The notes under the pieces: model-generated
Databases searched by the model: none
What the model saw: only the letters and a program-made list of their open reading frames with translations
Told to the model about the DNA's origin: nothing
Part shown: piece by piece, positions 48,955 through 61,636 of the stretch
Layout: every line of letters begins with the position of its first letter
How positions within the stretch are numbered: position 1 is the first letter of the stretch
Position numbers and translations under genes: made by a program
Source: Atrina japonica
Taxonomy: Eukaryota > Mollusca > Bivalvia > Pterioida > Pinnidae
Direction: 5' to 3'
NCBI GenBank assembly: GCA_030159075.1
Contig: BROG01000369.1
Span: forward strand, 299,001 to 363,000
DNA: 64,000 bases

Positions 48955-49746
48955 AAAAATCAAGAGGCCTGATGGGCCTTGACAGTCACCTGAGCAAAAC
49001 ATAATTAGCTCCTGTATCAGCCATAGGCAATGACCTGACAATAACTGCCCTATTGACTTCTTTGCAGATCTTTGCAGGCCAAATATTTTTGCTTCATTCA
49101 CTTTCTCTCAGTCAATTATACTTTATTAAGGCATGGGCAAAAGAATTCCCTGCCAAGTTTAGTTCAAATTAGTCCACTGGATCTAGAAAAGAAGTTGAAA
49201 ATGTCTAAAATTTGACAAAAACTTGTATTTTCTGTTTACTTACGTGCCTGTGACTTTGACCTTTGACCCCATGATCTTGGAATTTTGTCAAAATGATCCT
49301 TATATAATTCCTGACAACTTTCTCATATAACTTTGTATACAAAAAGTCCATCAGTTTTGAGTTATTAAGCCATTTGCATTCAACTGTACCCTATATTTAA
49401 TGAAGCGTCCCCTAGTGGACTGTTTATCAACAGATTTCATTTTTGTTTGTCAACTTTGTAGATACTGACTGTACAATCATGAATACAAAATTTGAACATC
49501 ATCTGATCATTGGTTCATGAGAAGATTTTTAAAAAATATACCTAGTTTTGGCCCCTTTTGGGGCCCCTATAGGTCCTAGCCCCTTTTCATTCATAAACTT
49601 TATGCGGCTTGACACTGGGGATGCTATATACCATTTAGTTTGGTTAAAATTGGCCCACTGGTTCTTGAGAAGAAGTCGAAAATGTGTAAATGTTTATGAC
49701 AGATGACGCACAAAAACAAACAAAAGTCTTTGGCTCAGGTGGCCTT
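48955..49746 (+). mobile_element. 790-bp non-coding dispersed element, inverted GGCC/CACCTGAGC ends
   Basis: It starts AAGAGGCCTGATGGGCC and CAGTCACCTGAGC, and ends GGCTCAGGTGGCCTTAAAAA. The interior has repeated blocks (GGCCCACTGGTTCTTGAGAA and GTCCACTGGATCTAGAAAAG; AGAAGTTGAAAATGTC and AGAAGTCGAAAATGTG), so it looks internally duplicated. A related start (AAGAGGCCCAGGGGCGACAA) is at 63301. No open frame of note. Confidence 0.6.
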
Positions 49747-51175
49747 AAAAAAAAAAAAAAACAGTTTGCTCATGCACATATCTTCGACCATAAGTTCTTT
49801 CACTTAACCCCAAACATTATGCTTCCCTATGCTCCCAGGCCTTTCAATTTATCACGTGTCTACCTCTTCAAACAACACCTGTACATTCAGATGCCAATGT
49901 AGAAGCCAACTCTTTCCCCTGCAAAAGTTTCCAAACAGGAATAAACTGGCGAGCCAAAAGTTTCCCAGGGAAAAAAAACTGGCTCACCATGTATACATGT
50001 ACAAACCTTCATCTACATGTATGTAGCCCGTAGGACTTTAGTAAAATGTTTGTTCCTCATAACCTCAGCTGTAATCCACATGTAAAATCTATATCTATAT
50101 CCCTCTGTATTTTACACTCTGTCTGTTCTTAGGAATTACCTTTATGCTTTACCACAGAGCAAATGCTTCATCTTTTAACAAACATTTTTCTATTGAAAAA
50201 GTCACCGATAAACTCATCAATTTCAACAATTTGTTAATCCACATTTCAGATTTACTTCACAATAAATGATCTATCGGAATAACACACCAACAGCTTTCTA
50301 CATGAAAAATACAGTTCCAACACTGCAAAGCTAGCCCAATAGCTACAAGATTCCAAAAATATGAAAAGTCACTTCTTAAAAGCAAAGAGACTGTATTTCC
50401 CAAAGACAAATGTTTCATTTCTTTGAAGTCCATGACACTTTTAAGTTACATAAAGTTTCTCTGTGCTGTATACATATGCCGTTTATCACCTAGGTCAGGT
50501 CATTTGATATTTCTATATCAAAGACTGATAAAAACATGTAAGAGTGAGTAATTCTTGTATCAGAAATTTTGTAACTTTCAAACATGGAGATATACATGTA
50601 AATGTATCTGTCACATTACAACTCCCAGGCTCTGTATTTGACCAACAAATTTCCATTATACAGTAAACAATTCAAATACTTCAAAACTTGGTTAAAATAG
50701 TCAACTCCAGAGTTTTTTTTATGCAAAGTATAAAATGGCAATATTAATAATTGATTTTATGGAACACCATGTGAACACAACATCTACCAACATAACTCTT
50801 CATTTCTTATCTTATTTTAGAGGAAAGTTATTGAAATATGCAATATGTTTAAAGAACATAATGGCAGGGGGAAACTTGGGTTTCCTTGTGGGATGAGATA
50901 CTCATTTTGATAAGCTGTAGATGGTGGCTGGTACTGATATGTGTTTTTCTACTTAAACACCGAAAAAAAAAGAAAATGATAGCACTCTGAAGTTTGTAGA
51001 AAAAACAAACTTATAAATCAAAACATTATTAAGTAGGCAGAATTCAGTGTCTATGTCAGAAGTTAGAATCCATTGGAGAATGAGCAGTACTACACCAAAC
51101 TGGTTCTATATATCAATCTGCATCTTCTGAAATACACCATTACTTGTAAATGAGATATCCATACATCCATCCATT

Positions 51176-51262
51176 TCTCTCTCTCTCTCTCTCTCAATGT
51201 CTGTCTCTCACTGTCTGTCTATATATCTGTCTCTCTGTCTGTCTGTCTCTCTTTTTCTGCCT
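51176..51262. repeat. CT/CTGT microsatellite
   Basis: CTCTCT and GTCTGTCT blocks. Confidence 0.9.
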
Positions 51263-51710
51263 TGTAGGTGAGGACAATGTTGATAACAGTTCCCTGTTTA
51301 CACCAGTTTCTCACCTGTCAACAGTAACCCAGTGATACTGATGCCCCAGTGATAACACGGACTGATGACAGGTTCTGTCTGTACACATGTTCTACAGAAA
51401 CAGGGGTACTGATAATTTTACACATTAATATGATACCACACAGCAACCTGTCACAATATTTATAATGCAGGAATCTAAAACAAATAAACAGTACGGTACT
51501 CATTTCATATATAGATTACCATTCCACAAACTATCACAAATTGTCAGGTCACAAGGTCAAATATGATTTCTTAGTAAACTTATGTTTTTTTTCTTTATTT
51601 TTTTATTTATCTTTTTTTTTTTTTTTTGTAATCATTTGATGAACTGAACATAAAACAGTAAAAATGACTAAACATAGATCTGAAACAAATACAAAGAATC
51701 AATATTTCAG

Positions 51711-51793
51711 TTATTCACCCCTAAAGACACATTTGGAGTAATCTAAGTCATTGATTTACAGAAGAGTCCATCGTTTTCAGGGGTTGATGTAAC
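51711..51793 (+). mobile_element. 90-bp fold-back element (family A)
   Basis: Starts TTATTCACCCCTAAAGACAC and ends TTTTCAGGGGTTGATGTAAC. Confidence 0.8.
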
Positions 51794-52374
51794 TATGATG
51801 TGTACATGTACAATGTTCTATTAGTTTTGTATTTGAATATTTGTAACTCTTATCAATTTCATATTTAAGTATTTGTGAAAGCTATATTACATTCATATTT
51901 TAACATTATATAATACGTATTAGATGACAATGCTCGTTTTTTATTCCCCATGCATCTTACCACAGACAGCAAATTTAAGAACAATGCAATATTTTTTTTC
52001 AGTTGATAAAGATATTTTTGATAAAAGAATAAAAAACGCTTTTATGAATTTTTAAAAAATATAAAAAATAATTTCAAGAACACTGAAAATAATTTGATTT
52101 TATGCAAAATTCAAGGATGAAATCTAACGCTATGTTTCTTAGTAAAAAGATCCATCAACAATTTCTCTGGTCAGTATTCAATTCATTGAGTGCCCCTGTC
52201 CTCTTCATTGCAAAAATATCAAATCATGAACATAATACATTTTCTGCAAAAATTGAGATTTTTTCTTTTGAAAATAGACTTAATCTGCATGGGAAAACAA
52301 CCTTAATATGCTGTAAATTCCAACTGAAAAATGAAACTCACTGTCTGGCTCGACAACAGAGCACCAAGATATCA

Positions 52375-52640
52375 CACTCAAAGACCTGACTCTCAGATAT
52401 CTTGGTTATATATCTGCTAACTCAATATCAGATTGACACGATATCACACACTTCTGATATCTGATTACTTCTGACTAGACATCAGATCACTGAGATATCA
52501 CGCTTCTCTACAACCTGGCATGGGTGGATATCTCCATCCTGTATGTTTCCTATTAACGTAATGTTAGATGAACAAGATATCACACACTGCTCTACAAGTG
52601 ATCGACAAGATCAGTCAGATATTTTCTAACTCAATACTTG
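52375..52640. repeat. GATATC-rich irregular repeat
   Basis: GATATCACAC, CAGATATC and CTGATATCTGA recur eight or more times with irregular spacing. The origin is unknown. Confidence 0.5.
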
Positions 52641-52799
52641 ATAATTTAGATAAAGCAAACTAACAGTCTGATTGTGAATATTTAAAAAAATCACAAAATA
52701 TCTAATTGTGATTGGATAAAAGTTTACAGCAATAACAGCCATCACATTTTTAGATACCGTAGAATTAGAAAATTTTGTGCAGTTAAAAATTTTGTGGTT

Positions 52800-53149
52800 T
52801 TTGAAGGGGCATTAGCTGTGTTTGCCCCCCGCCCCCCTTAAAAAAAAATGATTTCAATTTTTTCTACTTTTACTACTTGTTCTTAATGTACCATAACAAA
52901 TAAGTTATATACACGGGCATAAAAAATCTTATATTCCTATATATTTTGTGAAAATAAGGTCAGGTCCAGTGTGGTATTCATATACAAATAGTAAGGATGA
53001 GTTAATCAGTTGCAATTGAAAAAGTGCCAAACCAGGGTTTCTCAAACAATTTTCACAAAATATATAGGAAATTAAGAATTTCGATGCCAGAGTATATCAC
53101 TTTTTTTTTTATTGTATATCACTCTAAATTGTAGAAAAGAGAGAATCTA

Positions 53150-53187
<38 letters not shown>

Positions 53188-53215
53188 ATAGCTAACGCCT
53201 CTTTAAAATATGATT
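52800..53215 (+). mobile_element. 400-bp fold-back element (family G)
   Basis: Ends GGGGCATTAGCTGTGTTTGC and CATAGCTAACGCCTCTTTAA are inverted repeats. The centre is in the opposite orientation to the other two copies (GCCAAACCAGGGTTTCTCAA). It contains a long A run at 53151-53186. Confidence 0.78.
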
Positions 53216-53432
53216 AGTTTGTTTACATTATAGATTTTATTAAAATAACACAAAAACTACTTGTAAAGGAACCCTTAACTCTTACTAGGTGTAATTTATG
53301 CAAAAATGTCATCATGGTTCAAATTTCGCTGATAAATGAAAGCAATAAAATTCACGAAATTAAAACCACAATGAAATTTTCTGATTCTACAATACCTGAT
53401 ATGCTTTGTATCTCATATTTGGTACAATGCAC

Positions 53433-53525
53433 TTAATTCATTCACCCCTAAAGACACATTTGAACTGGCCTAAGTCATTGATTTATAGAAGAGTCCATTG
53501 TTTTTTCAGGGGTTGATGGGGTAAC
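53433..53525 (+). mobile_element. 90-bp fold-back element (family A)
   Basis: Starts TTAATTCATTCACCCCTAAA and ends TTTCAGGGGTTGATGGGGTA. Confidence 0.82.
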
Positions 53526-55150
53526 ATAAAAACTACGACTGAAATAACATTCTCCTAATATTAAATTAAAGACAATTATCTTATAAGTCATTTCTCAATA
53601 TCAGATTAGCAAGATAATGCTGCTTAAAGCACATGCTCAAACTCTGGTAGTTATATTCCGATTCAAACCATGTGTATTTTAAATTTCGTCCATATTTTGC
53701 ATAATATGAGCTTTACATTGTAATTAACTAATTCCAACTTCTGAGTATATATCAGACTGTGTGTGAAGCATGTACAAATCCCCCAAAATAACCAAATTGC
53801 CATGGATGGTAAAATTATAAAAGCAGAACAGGAAATAAAACACCCACTGAGATTCTAGGATCGTTTGGGTTTTTCATATGTAAAAATAATTACATTGGTT
53901 ATGTAAAGATGTCCTCCCTGTAGATTATGTAACACCATTCAATCTTCAACAGCTTGTGGAAAATCCCATTAGATTAAAACAAATGTGCGGAACCAAACAA
54001 GTTGAGTTTTTATTGATGTGATTTATATATATACTGCAAGTGAAAAACAGAATTTATTAAAGGCATATTGTCGCTCAGTGTAATAATATTTTGTTTGGAT
54101 TTAAATGCAATAAAATCACAAATTTATAAAATATTTAAAGTATTTTTTCATAAATAGCAACATTTCCTTGTATTTCGAGTTCAAAGCATGTGAAATAAGG
54201 TTTCATTGAATTTTTGTGCTGGATAACAAAAAATGTTTTGATTTGACCCAAAGTCAATTCATATGTTCTCCAGTTTGAACTCAATCGAAAAGTTTTTCAA
54301 GCATGCTCAACTAGGTAAACAAAAACAAAGATGTCTGAAAGAAACAAATCAAATAATGGGAGAAAGGGATCAAGTGATAGAATCTGTCACAAGTTTAAAG
54401 TAAAACAGGGTGGGGGCGTAGAAATGCTCAACCATGAAAGTTTAGATTTTAGTCCAGAGTGAGGCTTGCCAGGACTCGGACTAAAAATTTGTCCTTAATT
54501 TGTAGCTGAGGTTCCTCCATAGCAAGTGATACAGATTGACTATTTTCTCTCACCTGTATATAAGTTTTCTGTCCATAATTTTGTACTGTCTGTATAGAAA
54601 TCAACAAAAATTGTTTACCACATTTTAAAACAACTTGAAGCATTTGGATAAATTTTGATGAAAGAAGTACAAGTTACCTGACAGAAACACAACAGACAGA
54701 GAGTAGAACTAACTAGACAAACAATATGCCCCCCATCCACCCCCCTCCACATTTCTGATACCAGTGGCATACAAACAGAAACACCAATAATCCCCCCTCC
54801 CCTGACACCAAGAGAAATCATATCAACTAACACTTTGTATATCATTTGTAAAGTCAAAGATTTATCAGATAAACAAATCACAACATGTGGTGATATATCT
54901 AACCACATTTTGATTGGTTCGTCAGACATCACAAGCATGTGGTATGAAACCAACAATCCCACTTCTTTAAATCAGATATTTTCCCAGTGGAAAATGAAAA
55001 TGCTTGAAATATTTGAAATATACATGTAAGCCTACAGTATCTTGTTTAAACAAATATTCAAATTTTTTTTTTTTTTTATCAAAGTTTGCAATTGCTGCCA
55101 CCTCTTAACCCCCAAACATCAATAATGTCTCCACCTCATTAGACATGATA

Positions 55151-55453
55151 TACAGTGAAACCTCACTTAGGAGACCACCTCACTTAGGAGACCACATCAC
55201 TTAGGAGACCAACTTACATTTTAGACCACAAGTTTTCAGTCTCTTGGTAAATAACTTAAATAAGAACTGAGACTCTCACTAAAGAGACCACCTCACTAAT
55301 CAGACCACTTTGAGTCGGTCAGTTAGGTGGTCTTAATAGTGAGGATCTACTGTACTAAGTAAGTCTTGCCCCTCACTTAAGAGACCACCTCACTAATCAG
55401 ACCACTCTCAAAGTTTGTCTATTAGGTGGTCCTAATAGCAAGGTTCCCCTGTA
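55151..55453 (+). mobile_element. Family C MITE plus partial tandem copy
   Basis: The element 55151-55354 starts TACAGTGAAACCTCACTTAG and ends AGTGAGGATCTACTGTA, an inverted repeat. Its AGGAGACCACCTCACTT block is repeated internally. A second right half follows at 55376-55453. Confidence 0.78.
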
Positions 55454-56674
55454 TGTGGTAAAATGGCCAAGGAGACATTGATATTGCATCCTGAGAAATT
55501 CCAAAACCAATTTTGCTGCAAATCAAATGTCATTTTACATGGATTCATTCCCAAAATTTGCATAATTTCACAAATTTATGTTCTTAATGGAGACAATGAA
55601 ACAAGATGCACAACAGCTATATTAATGGGATTTCATAGTTAAAATTGTAGACTCTTTGTTTTTCCTCTTAACGGTTTTTGTGCATTTGGAGAATTCTGAA
55701 GAAATGATATCATTTTAAAGGTATATGGCATACAGCAATGCATTGTTATCTATCTGACTTAATGCTCTAAGAAGTTATATGTTATAAACATCTGGTTCTC
55801 AAAATAAGCTTAGTTATAAATTTGGGTTTTCCTCAAATTTTTGCAAAAGTAATTCATTTTCTGTTTATGAATACATTTGTTTTTTGAAAGAGAAAAAAAA
55901 AAGTCAAAGAAAATTCACAACCCTATTTTTCACAGCGTGAACACAGAACAGAAATCCAATATCACTAGTCTGCTTAAATCAATAGGTTGCCTCAGTGTTT
56001 TGATAAAACATCTGATAGAAGATGCATAAAAATTTTGCACAAAAATGTGCATGAAATGTGCAGGGTTTATGAGACAAGAAATTCATTTATTACTCTGCTA
56101 TTACAGATAAAGCTGAGACTTGAAAATATACTTCAAGTTGTGACAAGGTTTCTCAAGAGTTTCGGAGCATCATAGCATCGTAGCATCGCCTATCAAATAT
56201 CTGAAACAAGATTAAATCTAAAGCAGGAGGGGAAAAAGGTAAAGAAAGGCTAAAAAAAAAATCCGAAATACAAATAAAGTTGATAACATTGATAAAAGAC
56301 ATTAAAACAAATTAAGATTTGTTTAAGGAGAGCTACTTAAGCACTTTAGACGATAACAGTGAAATGAGCAAAAAACGCCAGGGAACATCTGTACAATGCA
56401 TGTATCCACTTTATAAAGTTATGAAGATTTCACAATAAAAGACGTGCTAAAATGAACTATTCCCATTCATTTTTGTCACTTGTTTTTTCTTGTCTTGTCC
56501 ACAAACACTTCCAGAAGTATCAATTGTTAAATCTTTTCAAAAAAAATTTTTTTCCTGACACTTTTATCATTTTATACACCTGTGACAAGGTCACTCAACA
56601 CCTTTAATCAACATCACAGGTGTATGGATAATTGTTGACACAGCTGAGCATGCTAAGTTAAAGATGCTTTTTTC

Positions 56675-57045
56675 ACAAATGGATGCTTCAGTTATATGAT
56701 GGTGGCCAATTAAGGAGCAGAACCAACCCCCCACCCCACCCATCCCCCACCCCCCAGTTACAATGTACCCTGGGGAGAGAGCACCTGGGCCTGGCACCAT
56801 AAAACTTAAGAAATACTGAAGTCTAAAAATTTTACTCAACTTTGGCTAATCCTGAAATTCGATTGGCTGAGCAGGCAAAGTTGAGAATATTCTCAGACTT
56901 GAATAAATTCTCAAGTTTTATGGTGCCAGGCCCTGTTTTCTGCAAGTAAAGTGGCAAACTTTCTGACAAAATCACCTTTGGTTCCATTGTGGCTCCAATT
57001 TGGGGACTTCCATGTACTGGTCTACCAAGATACAGTGGCACATCG
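56675..57045 (-). mobile_element. Second tRNA-SINE copy split by a nested 151-bp MITE
   Basis: SINE tail and body (56675-56784, CAGTTATATGATGGTGGCC and ACAATGTACCCTGGGGAGAG) resume after a MITE at 56785-56935 with TCTGCAAGTAAAGTGGC and TTCTGACAAAATCACC. A C-rich stretch sits in the SINE part. Confidence 0.75.
56785..56935 (+). mobile_element. 151-bp MITE (family D), nested in a SINE
   Basis: Starts CTGGGCCTGGCACCATAAAA and ends TTTTATGGTGCCAGGCCCTG. The same length as the other copy, with interior CTGAAATTCGATTGGCTGAG. Confidence 0.84.
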
Positions 57046-57264
57046 AAACAATATTATTTATTTTCTAAAGATAAAACATTTCTGTGCTTTATAATAGCTC
57101 TATTATTTTGCATTGAAAACTAGCCCGTCATCCCTGTTAGGATTTCATTTAGACTAATACATTTGTAAACATATGCCAACTTAACTTGGTAGAACTGTAG
57201 CTCTAATATACATGTTGTACTTGTATCAAAATCTAGCTTGTCACTCAATTGTTATGATTTAATT

Positions 57265-57454
57265 TAGACTCTTTGGGGTTGTAATTATTGTCCGATTCAC
57301 AAAAGATGGCGAGAGTCGACACAAAAGATGGCCGGACGGAGTAAACTTTTTTGATTATCATGCAGATGATTCTACTCACTTTTCTGTTATGACAAGCTGC
57401 ACAGGAAAAAACGTTTTTTTCCTCACTGGATACTTTCCTATGTATGGTGACAGG
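57265..57454 (+). other. Unassigned exon-like frame ending at a strong donor
   Basis: After the acceptor-like TTTAATTTAG the frame stays open for about 62 codons (RFTKDGESRHKRWPDG, NFFDYHADDSTHFSVMT, VFFLTGYFPMYGD) and ends at GACAG|GTAAGG. Flanking sequence contains worn repeats of TTAGACT and CTTGGTAGAA, so it may be part of an unknown element. No family recognised. Confidence 0.22.
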
Positions 57455-59339
57455 TAAGGATGATTGCTCTAGTCAGTGTAATTTTAATATTATGTTTTAT
57501 TATCTAAATTCTAAACTTGTCCAGGTCAGATAGGGTTCACAAGATTCCACAATGCCAGCTAGGCTATATGGATTTTATTATTAATATGTGTCAATTTATC
57601 TTGGTAGAAATCCACTTGATAAGTTGAATGTAAAAACAATGACTTTATATAATAAACAGAAACATACACATATACTGGTCAGTGACCAATGCTCGCCAAG
57701 TTCCAACTCTTGCCAACTGGCATGGAGTATTGAAACCACGCTCACACTTTCGCAAATATTTTGTGTTACTAAGGACAAGCTGCTTTTCTGATTGCCGAGC
57801 AAAAGGAAAAAAGTAATTTCTCTGACAAACCGGAAAATATCAGGTTGAATAACGCTAGTTGGTGAGAACTGGTACTTTGGTGAGAACTGGTCAGTGACCT
57901 CAGTAAATATCAGCATTTTGCTACGTGTAGGTTTTATATAAATTATATGAAAATATCTCAAAGTGCATACAAACACACACACAAAAATGCACGCACACAC
58001 AAATGCACGTACACACACACGCATTTACAAATCCATTGTTTTACTGTAAAACATATGCAGTTATTATACCTATTAGGGATGGATTTAATAGATTTGTGGC
58101 GTAACTTTCACTCACGAAATGAAACAAATGGTTGATGCTAGCTACATTACTGTAATATCACAGACATATCTAAGTCAATTTACATCCCCCTCGTCAATTA
58201 CACTAATTACCCTGATTTCTAATGTGTTTGTAATTACAAAATCCATAAAGCTGGTCATGCTGTATACTACCAAAATCAAACCGTGTTGGGATTCTCTGAT
58301 TTACAATCATGATCACAGCAATGTTTGTCTCTTTTAAATACTTTTTCATGATGGGATATCTTTACACCTGGCCCATAAACCAACAGGGGAACTACTTGTA
58401 ACAGAATGCGTAACAGCTTATGATAACCATCATCATAACGGCTTACAATGATAACCATCATCGAGCATTTTTACAAAAACTCTGACATGTCAAAAGTCGA
58501 ATATCAACGCCATCTATCTTTATCAGATCAGCAACAACAGTCGTATTATTTTTAAAGTGAAAAAAAACTTTGGTATTTCATTTTTTTTCTCTGATTAATA
58601 TGATTTTTTGTGGCACATAAACGTGCCGCAGTATACAAACTTACACATGTAAATCCAACGAAATAGAAGACATGAAATCGATATCATTCCCCAAGCTTTT
58701 TATTGTAATTCCTAAAACTTAGAATTGCGACTTTTATTTTATATTGCTGAAGATGTCACTAAGTTGACAAGCTTATATGAGTAACTTACAGCATTTTCTG
58801 TTGTGCAGGATTTCTGCAGCCCTGGCTCTTAAAATTCTTAACGTACACACACGGAATAAAACCCTAAAGATGCACAAATATCTTACTTTGAATCTGAGAC
58901 TGAAGATGCTTGCCATTGTTTTCATGATGATCAAGTTTGCATATATCATTGAGTCCTTTTCATTTAATGGGATTCATAAATTTAACTTGGTACCCATAAA
59001 TTTGTATTTTGTGGGTCACTGGGACTCGCTGAAATAAGATGCAAGGTGATGCATTGTCAGAACATTTTTTTCATCTTGCTAAATGTCCACTGCACGTCTT
59101 TTGTTTTAAGTCCCGGATTACTTCAAGACAAGTGGCCCTCCTAATGCAGTGTGTAATAAAGGAACTATTGCTACCTATTTAACCATTTGAACATTAAAGA
59201 TCATAATAGAACAGCCTAAGACAATAGAAATGAGCATACCATTTCAACACCAAGGGGGTTAAGGTAGTGTCGGGGACACATCAGTACAACTAACTATTGA
59301 CATCCAGGATGCTAAGCAATTGTGCTTTTGTTTTAAATT

Positions 59340-59340
<1 letters not shown>

Positions 59341-59436
<96 letters not shown>

Positions 59437-59720
59437 AGAGAGAGAGAGAGATATATATAGAGAGAGAGAGAGAGAAATAAAGTGAGAAAGAGACAGCGAG
59501 AGAGGGGAGAGAGTTGGTGTGTTTATATATGTGTGCATGTGTATGTAAGTGTATGTATGTGTGTATCTGTGTATACATGTGTGTTTGTGTGTGAGTATCT
59601 GTCTGTGTGTGTGGTTGTGTGTGTATCTGTCTGTGTGCTTACATGTGTCTGTGTGTGCATGTGTATGTGTGTGTGTATGTGTGTCTATGTGTGTGCATGA
59701 CTCTGTGTGTATGTGTTAAA
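59341..59720. repeat. (GA)n then GT-rich microsatellite
   Basis: Nearly pure GA at 59341-59475 and GT-rich text at 59517-59720. Frames across them are artefacts. Confidence 0.95.
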
Positions 59721-60189
59721 AGTTCACAGGGCATACTTTTTCCTCAACATATGGGATACCTTGTTTTACCTTGTAGCAATAACAATCAGGTATGGAAACA
59801 AGAGATAGACACACATTTTTTATTTTTTTATTTTACAGTTCCTCTGTTAATCACCTGGAAAAGTAGAGATGATATGACTACAAAAATCTGCAATACTCTA
59901 CCACAACACATTTTCAATGTGGTGTAACTAATTATGAATCAGTTTTGCCTCTTGAAATTTTCACAGCTCTTCTTGTTAATGTGCCAAAACATAAGTGCAT
60001 CCGATTGATGTTTACACATGTTGAAGATGCTAGACCCATGTTAGTGGTTCAATGGGGAAGTCACGGCACATGCAAAAACATGTAACAACCAATGAAAACA
60101 GATTCATTCCGAGTGAAATTGCAGGTCAAGTTCTATCTATTGGATGCTTACTTTAAGTACTAGTTGCATAAACTACTATAGTCAAACTT

Positions 60190-60670
60190 TGGCATACAAA
60201 CCAATAAAGGGAGATAACTATTGACCACTGAAGGGAGGTAACAAAAGGCCACTAAAAGGAAATAACAGTCCAATCCAGGGAGATAATTCCAAACCAATAA
60301 AGGGAGATAACTATAGATCACTACTAGGGGATTACAACAGATTTTACTAAACAGAGATAACAATCTAATGAAGAGAATCTGAGATAATTAAGAACCACTA
60401 AAGGGAAATAACTATAGGCCACTAAAGGGAGGTAACAATAGAACTTTAAAAAGAAATGACAGTCCAATCAAGGGAGAAAATTACTAACCATTAAAGGAAG
60501 ATAACTATAAAAATTATCAGAAAAGTACATACCATTAGAGGGAGATAATAACAAACCAATAAAGGGAGATAACAACAGAACAAGAGGGAAGATAAGATTA
60601 AACCAAGAGGGAAATAACAGATCACTAAAGAGAGACAACAGCAAATCACTAAAGGGAAATAATAACTTTT
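60190..60670. repeat. Imperfect 18-22-bp minisatellite
   Basis: CACTAAAGGGAGATAACA and close variants (AATAAAGGGAGATAAC, CAATCAAGGGAGA) recur about twenty times. Confidence 0.85.
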
Positions 60671-60847
60671 AATATCTTTTTAAACCATATTTTAAGTCTG
60701 TTGAACATTGTCCATGAATTAAGTCCAAGACTCACCTCCTTAAAGCTAAAAATGTTCTATGTCTGAGGATAATTTTAACTAAGTCTATTTCCCTATGCTC
60801 TAATTGTCTATGTATGTCATGCTAAATGAATAATCACTGACTTAAGA

Positions 60848-61135
60848 TTTTTGTTGTTGTTGTATTGTGTAACATCCTACTAAAGAATCTTTCACTCATA
60901 TGGAGACATCACCAATTGCCGGTGAAGGGCTTCAAATTTAGGCCTATGCTCGACACTAACGGCCATTGAGCAACTGAGGGTTTTTTAATGTGCCAACACC
61001 TACTGTGTGACACAGGACCTCAGTTTTTACTGTCTCATCCGAAGAACAGGAAAAGCCAGCGTCTCCGCCGAGATTTGAACCCGCAACCCTGTGGTTGCGA
61101 ATTGAGCACTCTACCACAAAGCCATGATGGCTCTC
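60848..61135 (-). mobile_element. Nin-like tRNA-SINE, copy 4, with a different tRNA head
   Basis: The central domain and tail match the other copies, but the head is a different tRNA-like sequence: ATGGCTTTGTGGTAGAGTGC for the A-box region and GCGGGTTCAAATCTCGGC for the B box. The duplication CACTGACTTAAGA is at 60835-60847 and 61136-61148. The shared body with a swapped head shows that these SINEs are modular. Confidence 0.9.
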
Positions 61136-61544
61136 CACTGACTTAAGAGCATTCTTACATTTTATTGTGGTTGGCCTGACTTCAGGAGAATCCTTTTGGA
61201 TCAGAGATATGTGGGATGTATGGAGTATAGTACCTTTGACCTCATTATCTTAAATTTTGTATAAATAGTATAGTATTATTAGTGGGAATGTTGGAATGAA
61301 AGATGGACTGGCTGATTTAAATCCATATAACAGAAATAATATCACTTACAAAATGTAGGTAAAATTCCTGAGAACTCAGTGAGGATATCCCCAAAACTAT
61401 TTGATATTCACTTTGTGTATTAAAAATGTTAATATAGACTAAAAAAATACCTGTATGAAGTAGACAGACAGACCAATGAAGTAACACACGGACAGAAAAT
61501 AATCTTCCATACAAATAACATCTTTCAATTAAAAGTTGGATTTC

Positions 61545-61636
61545 TTAAACTCATTTACCCCTAAAGATACACTTGGACTGGTGTAAGTCATTGATTTACA
61601 GAAGAGTCCATTGTTTTTTAGGGGTTGATGAGTTAA
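61545..61636 (+). mobile_element. 90-bp fold-back element (family A)
   Basis: Starts TTAAACTCATTTACCCCTAA and ends TTTAGGGGTTGATGAGTTAA. Confidence 0.82.

Noticed and set aside
54615..54962. 115-codon minus-strand frame
   Set aside because: No domain or acceptor recognised and it crosses C-rich runs; length is within chance for this window.
57596..58024. 142-codon minus-strand frame
   Set aside because: It begins in a CA microsatellite and the rest lies in an inverted-repeat segment (GGTCAGTGACC ends); no domain.
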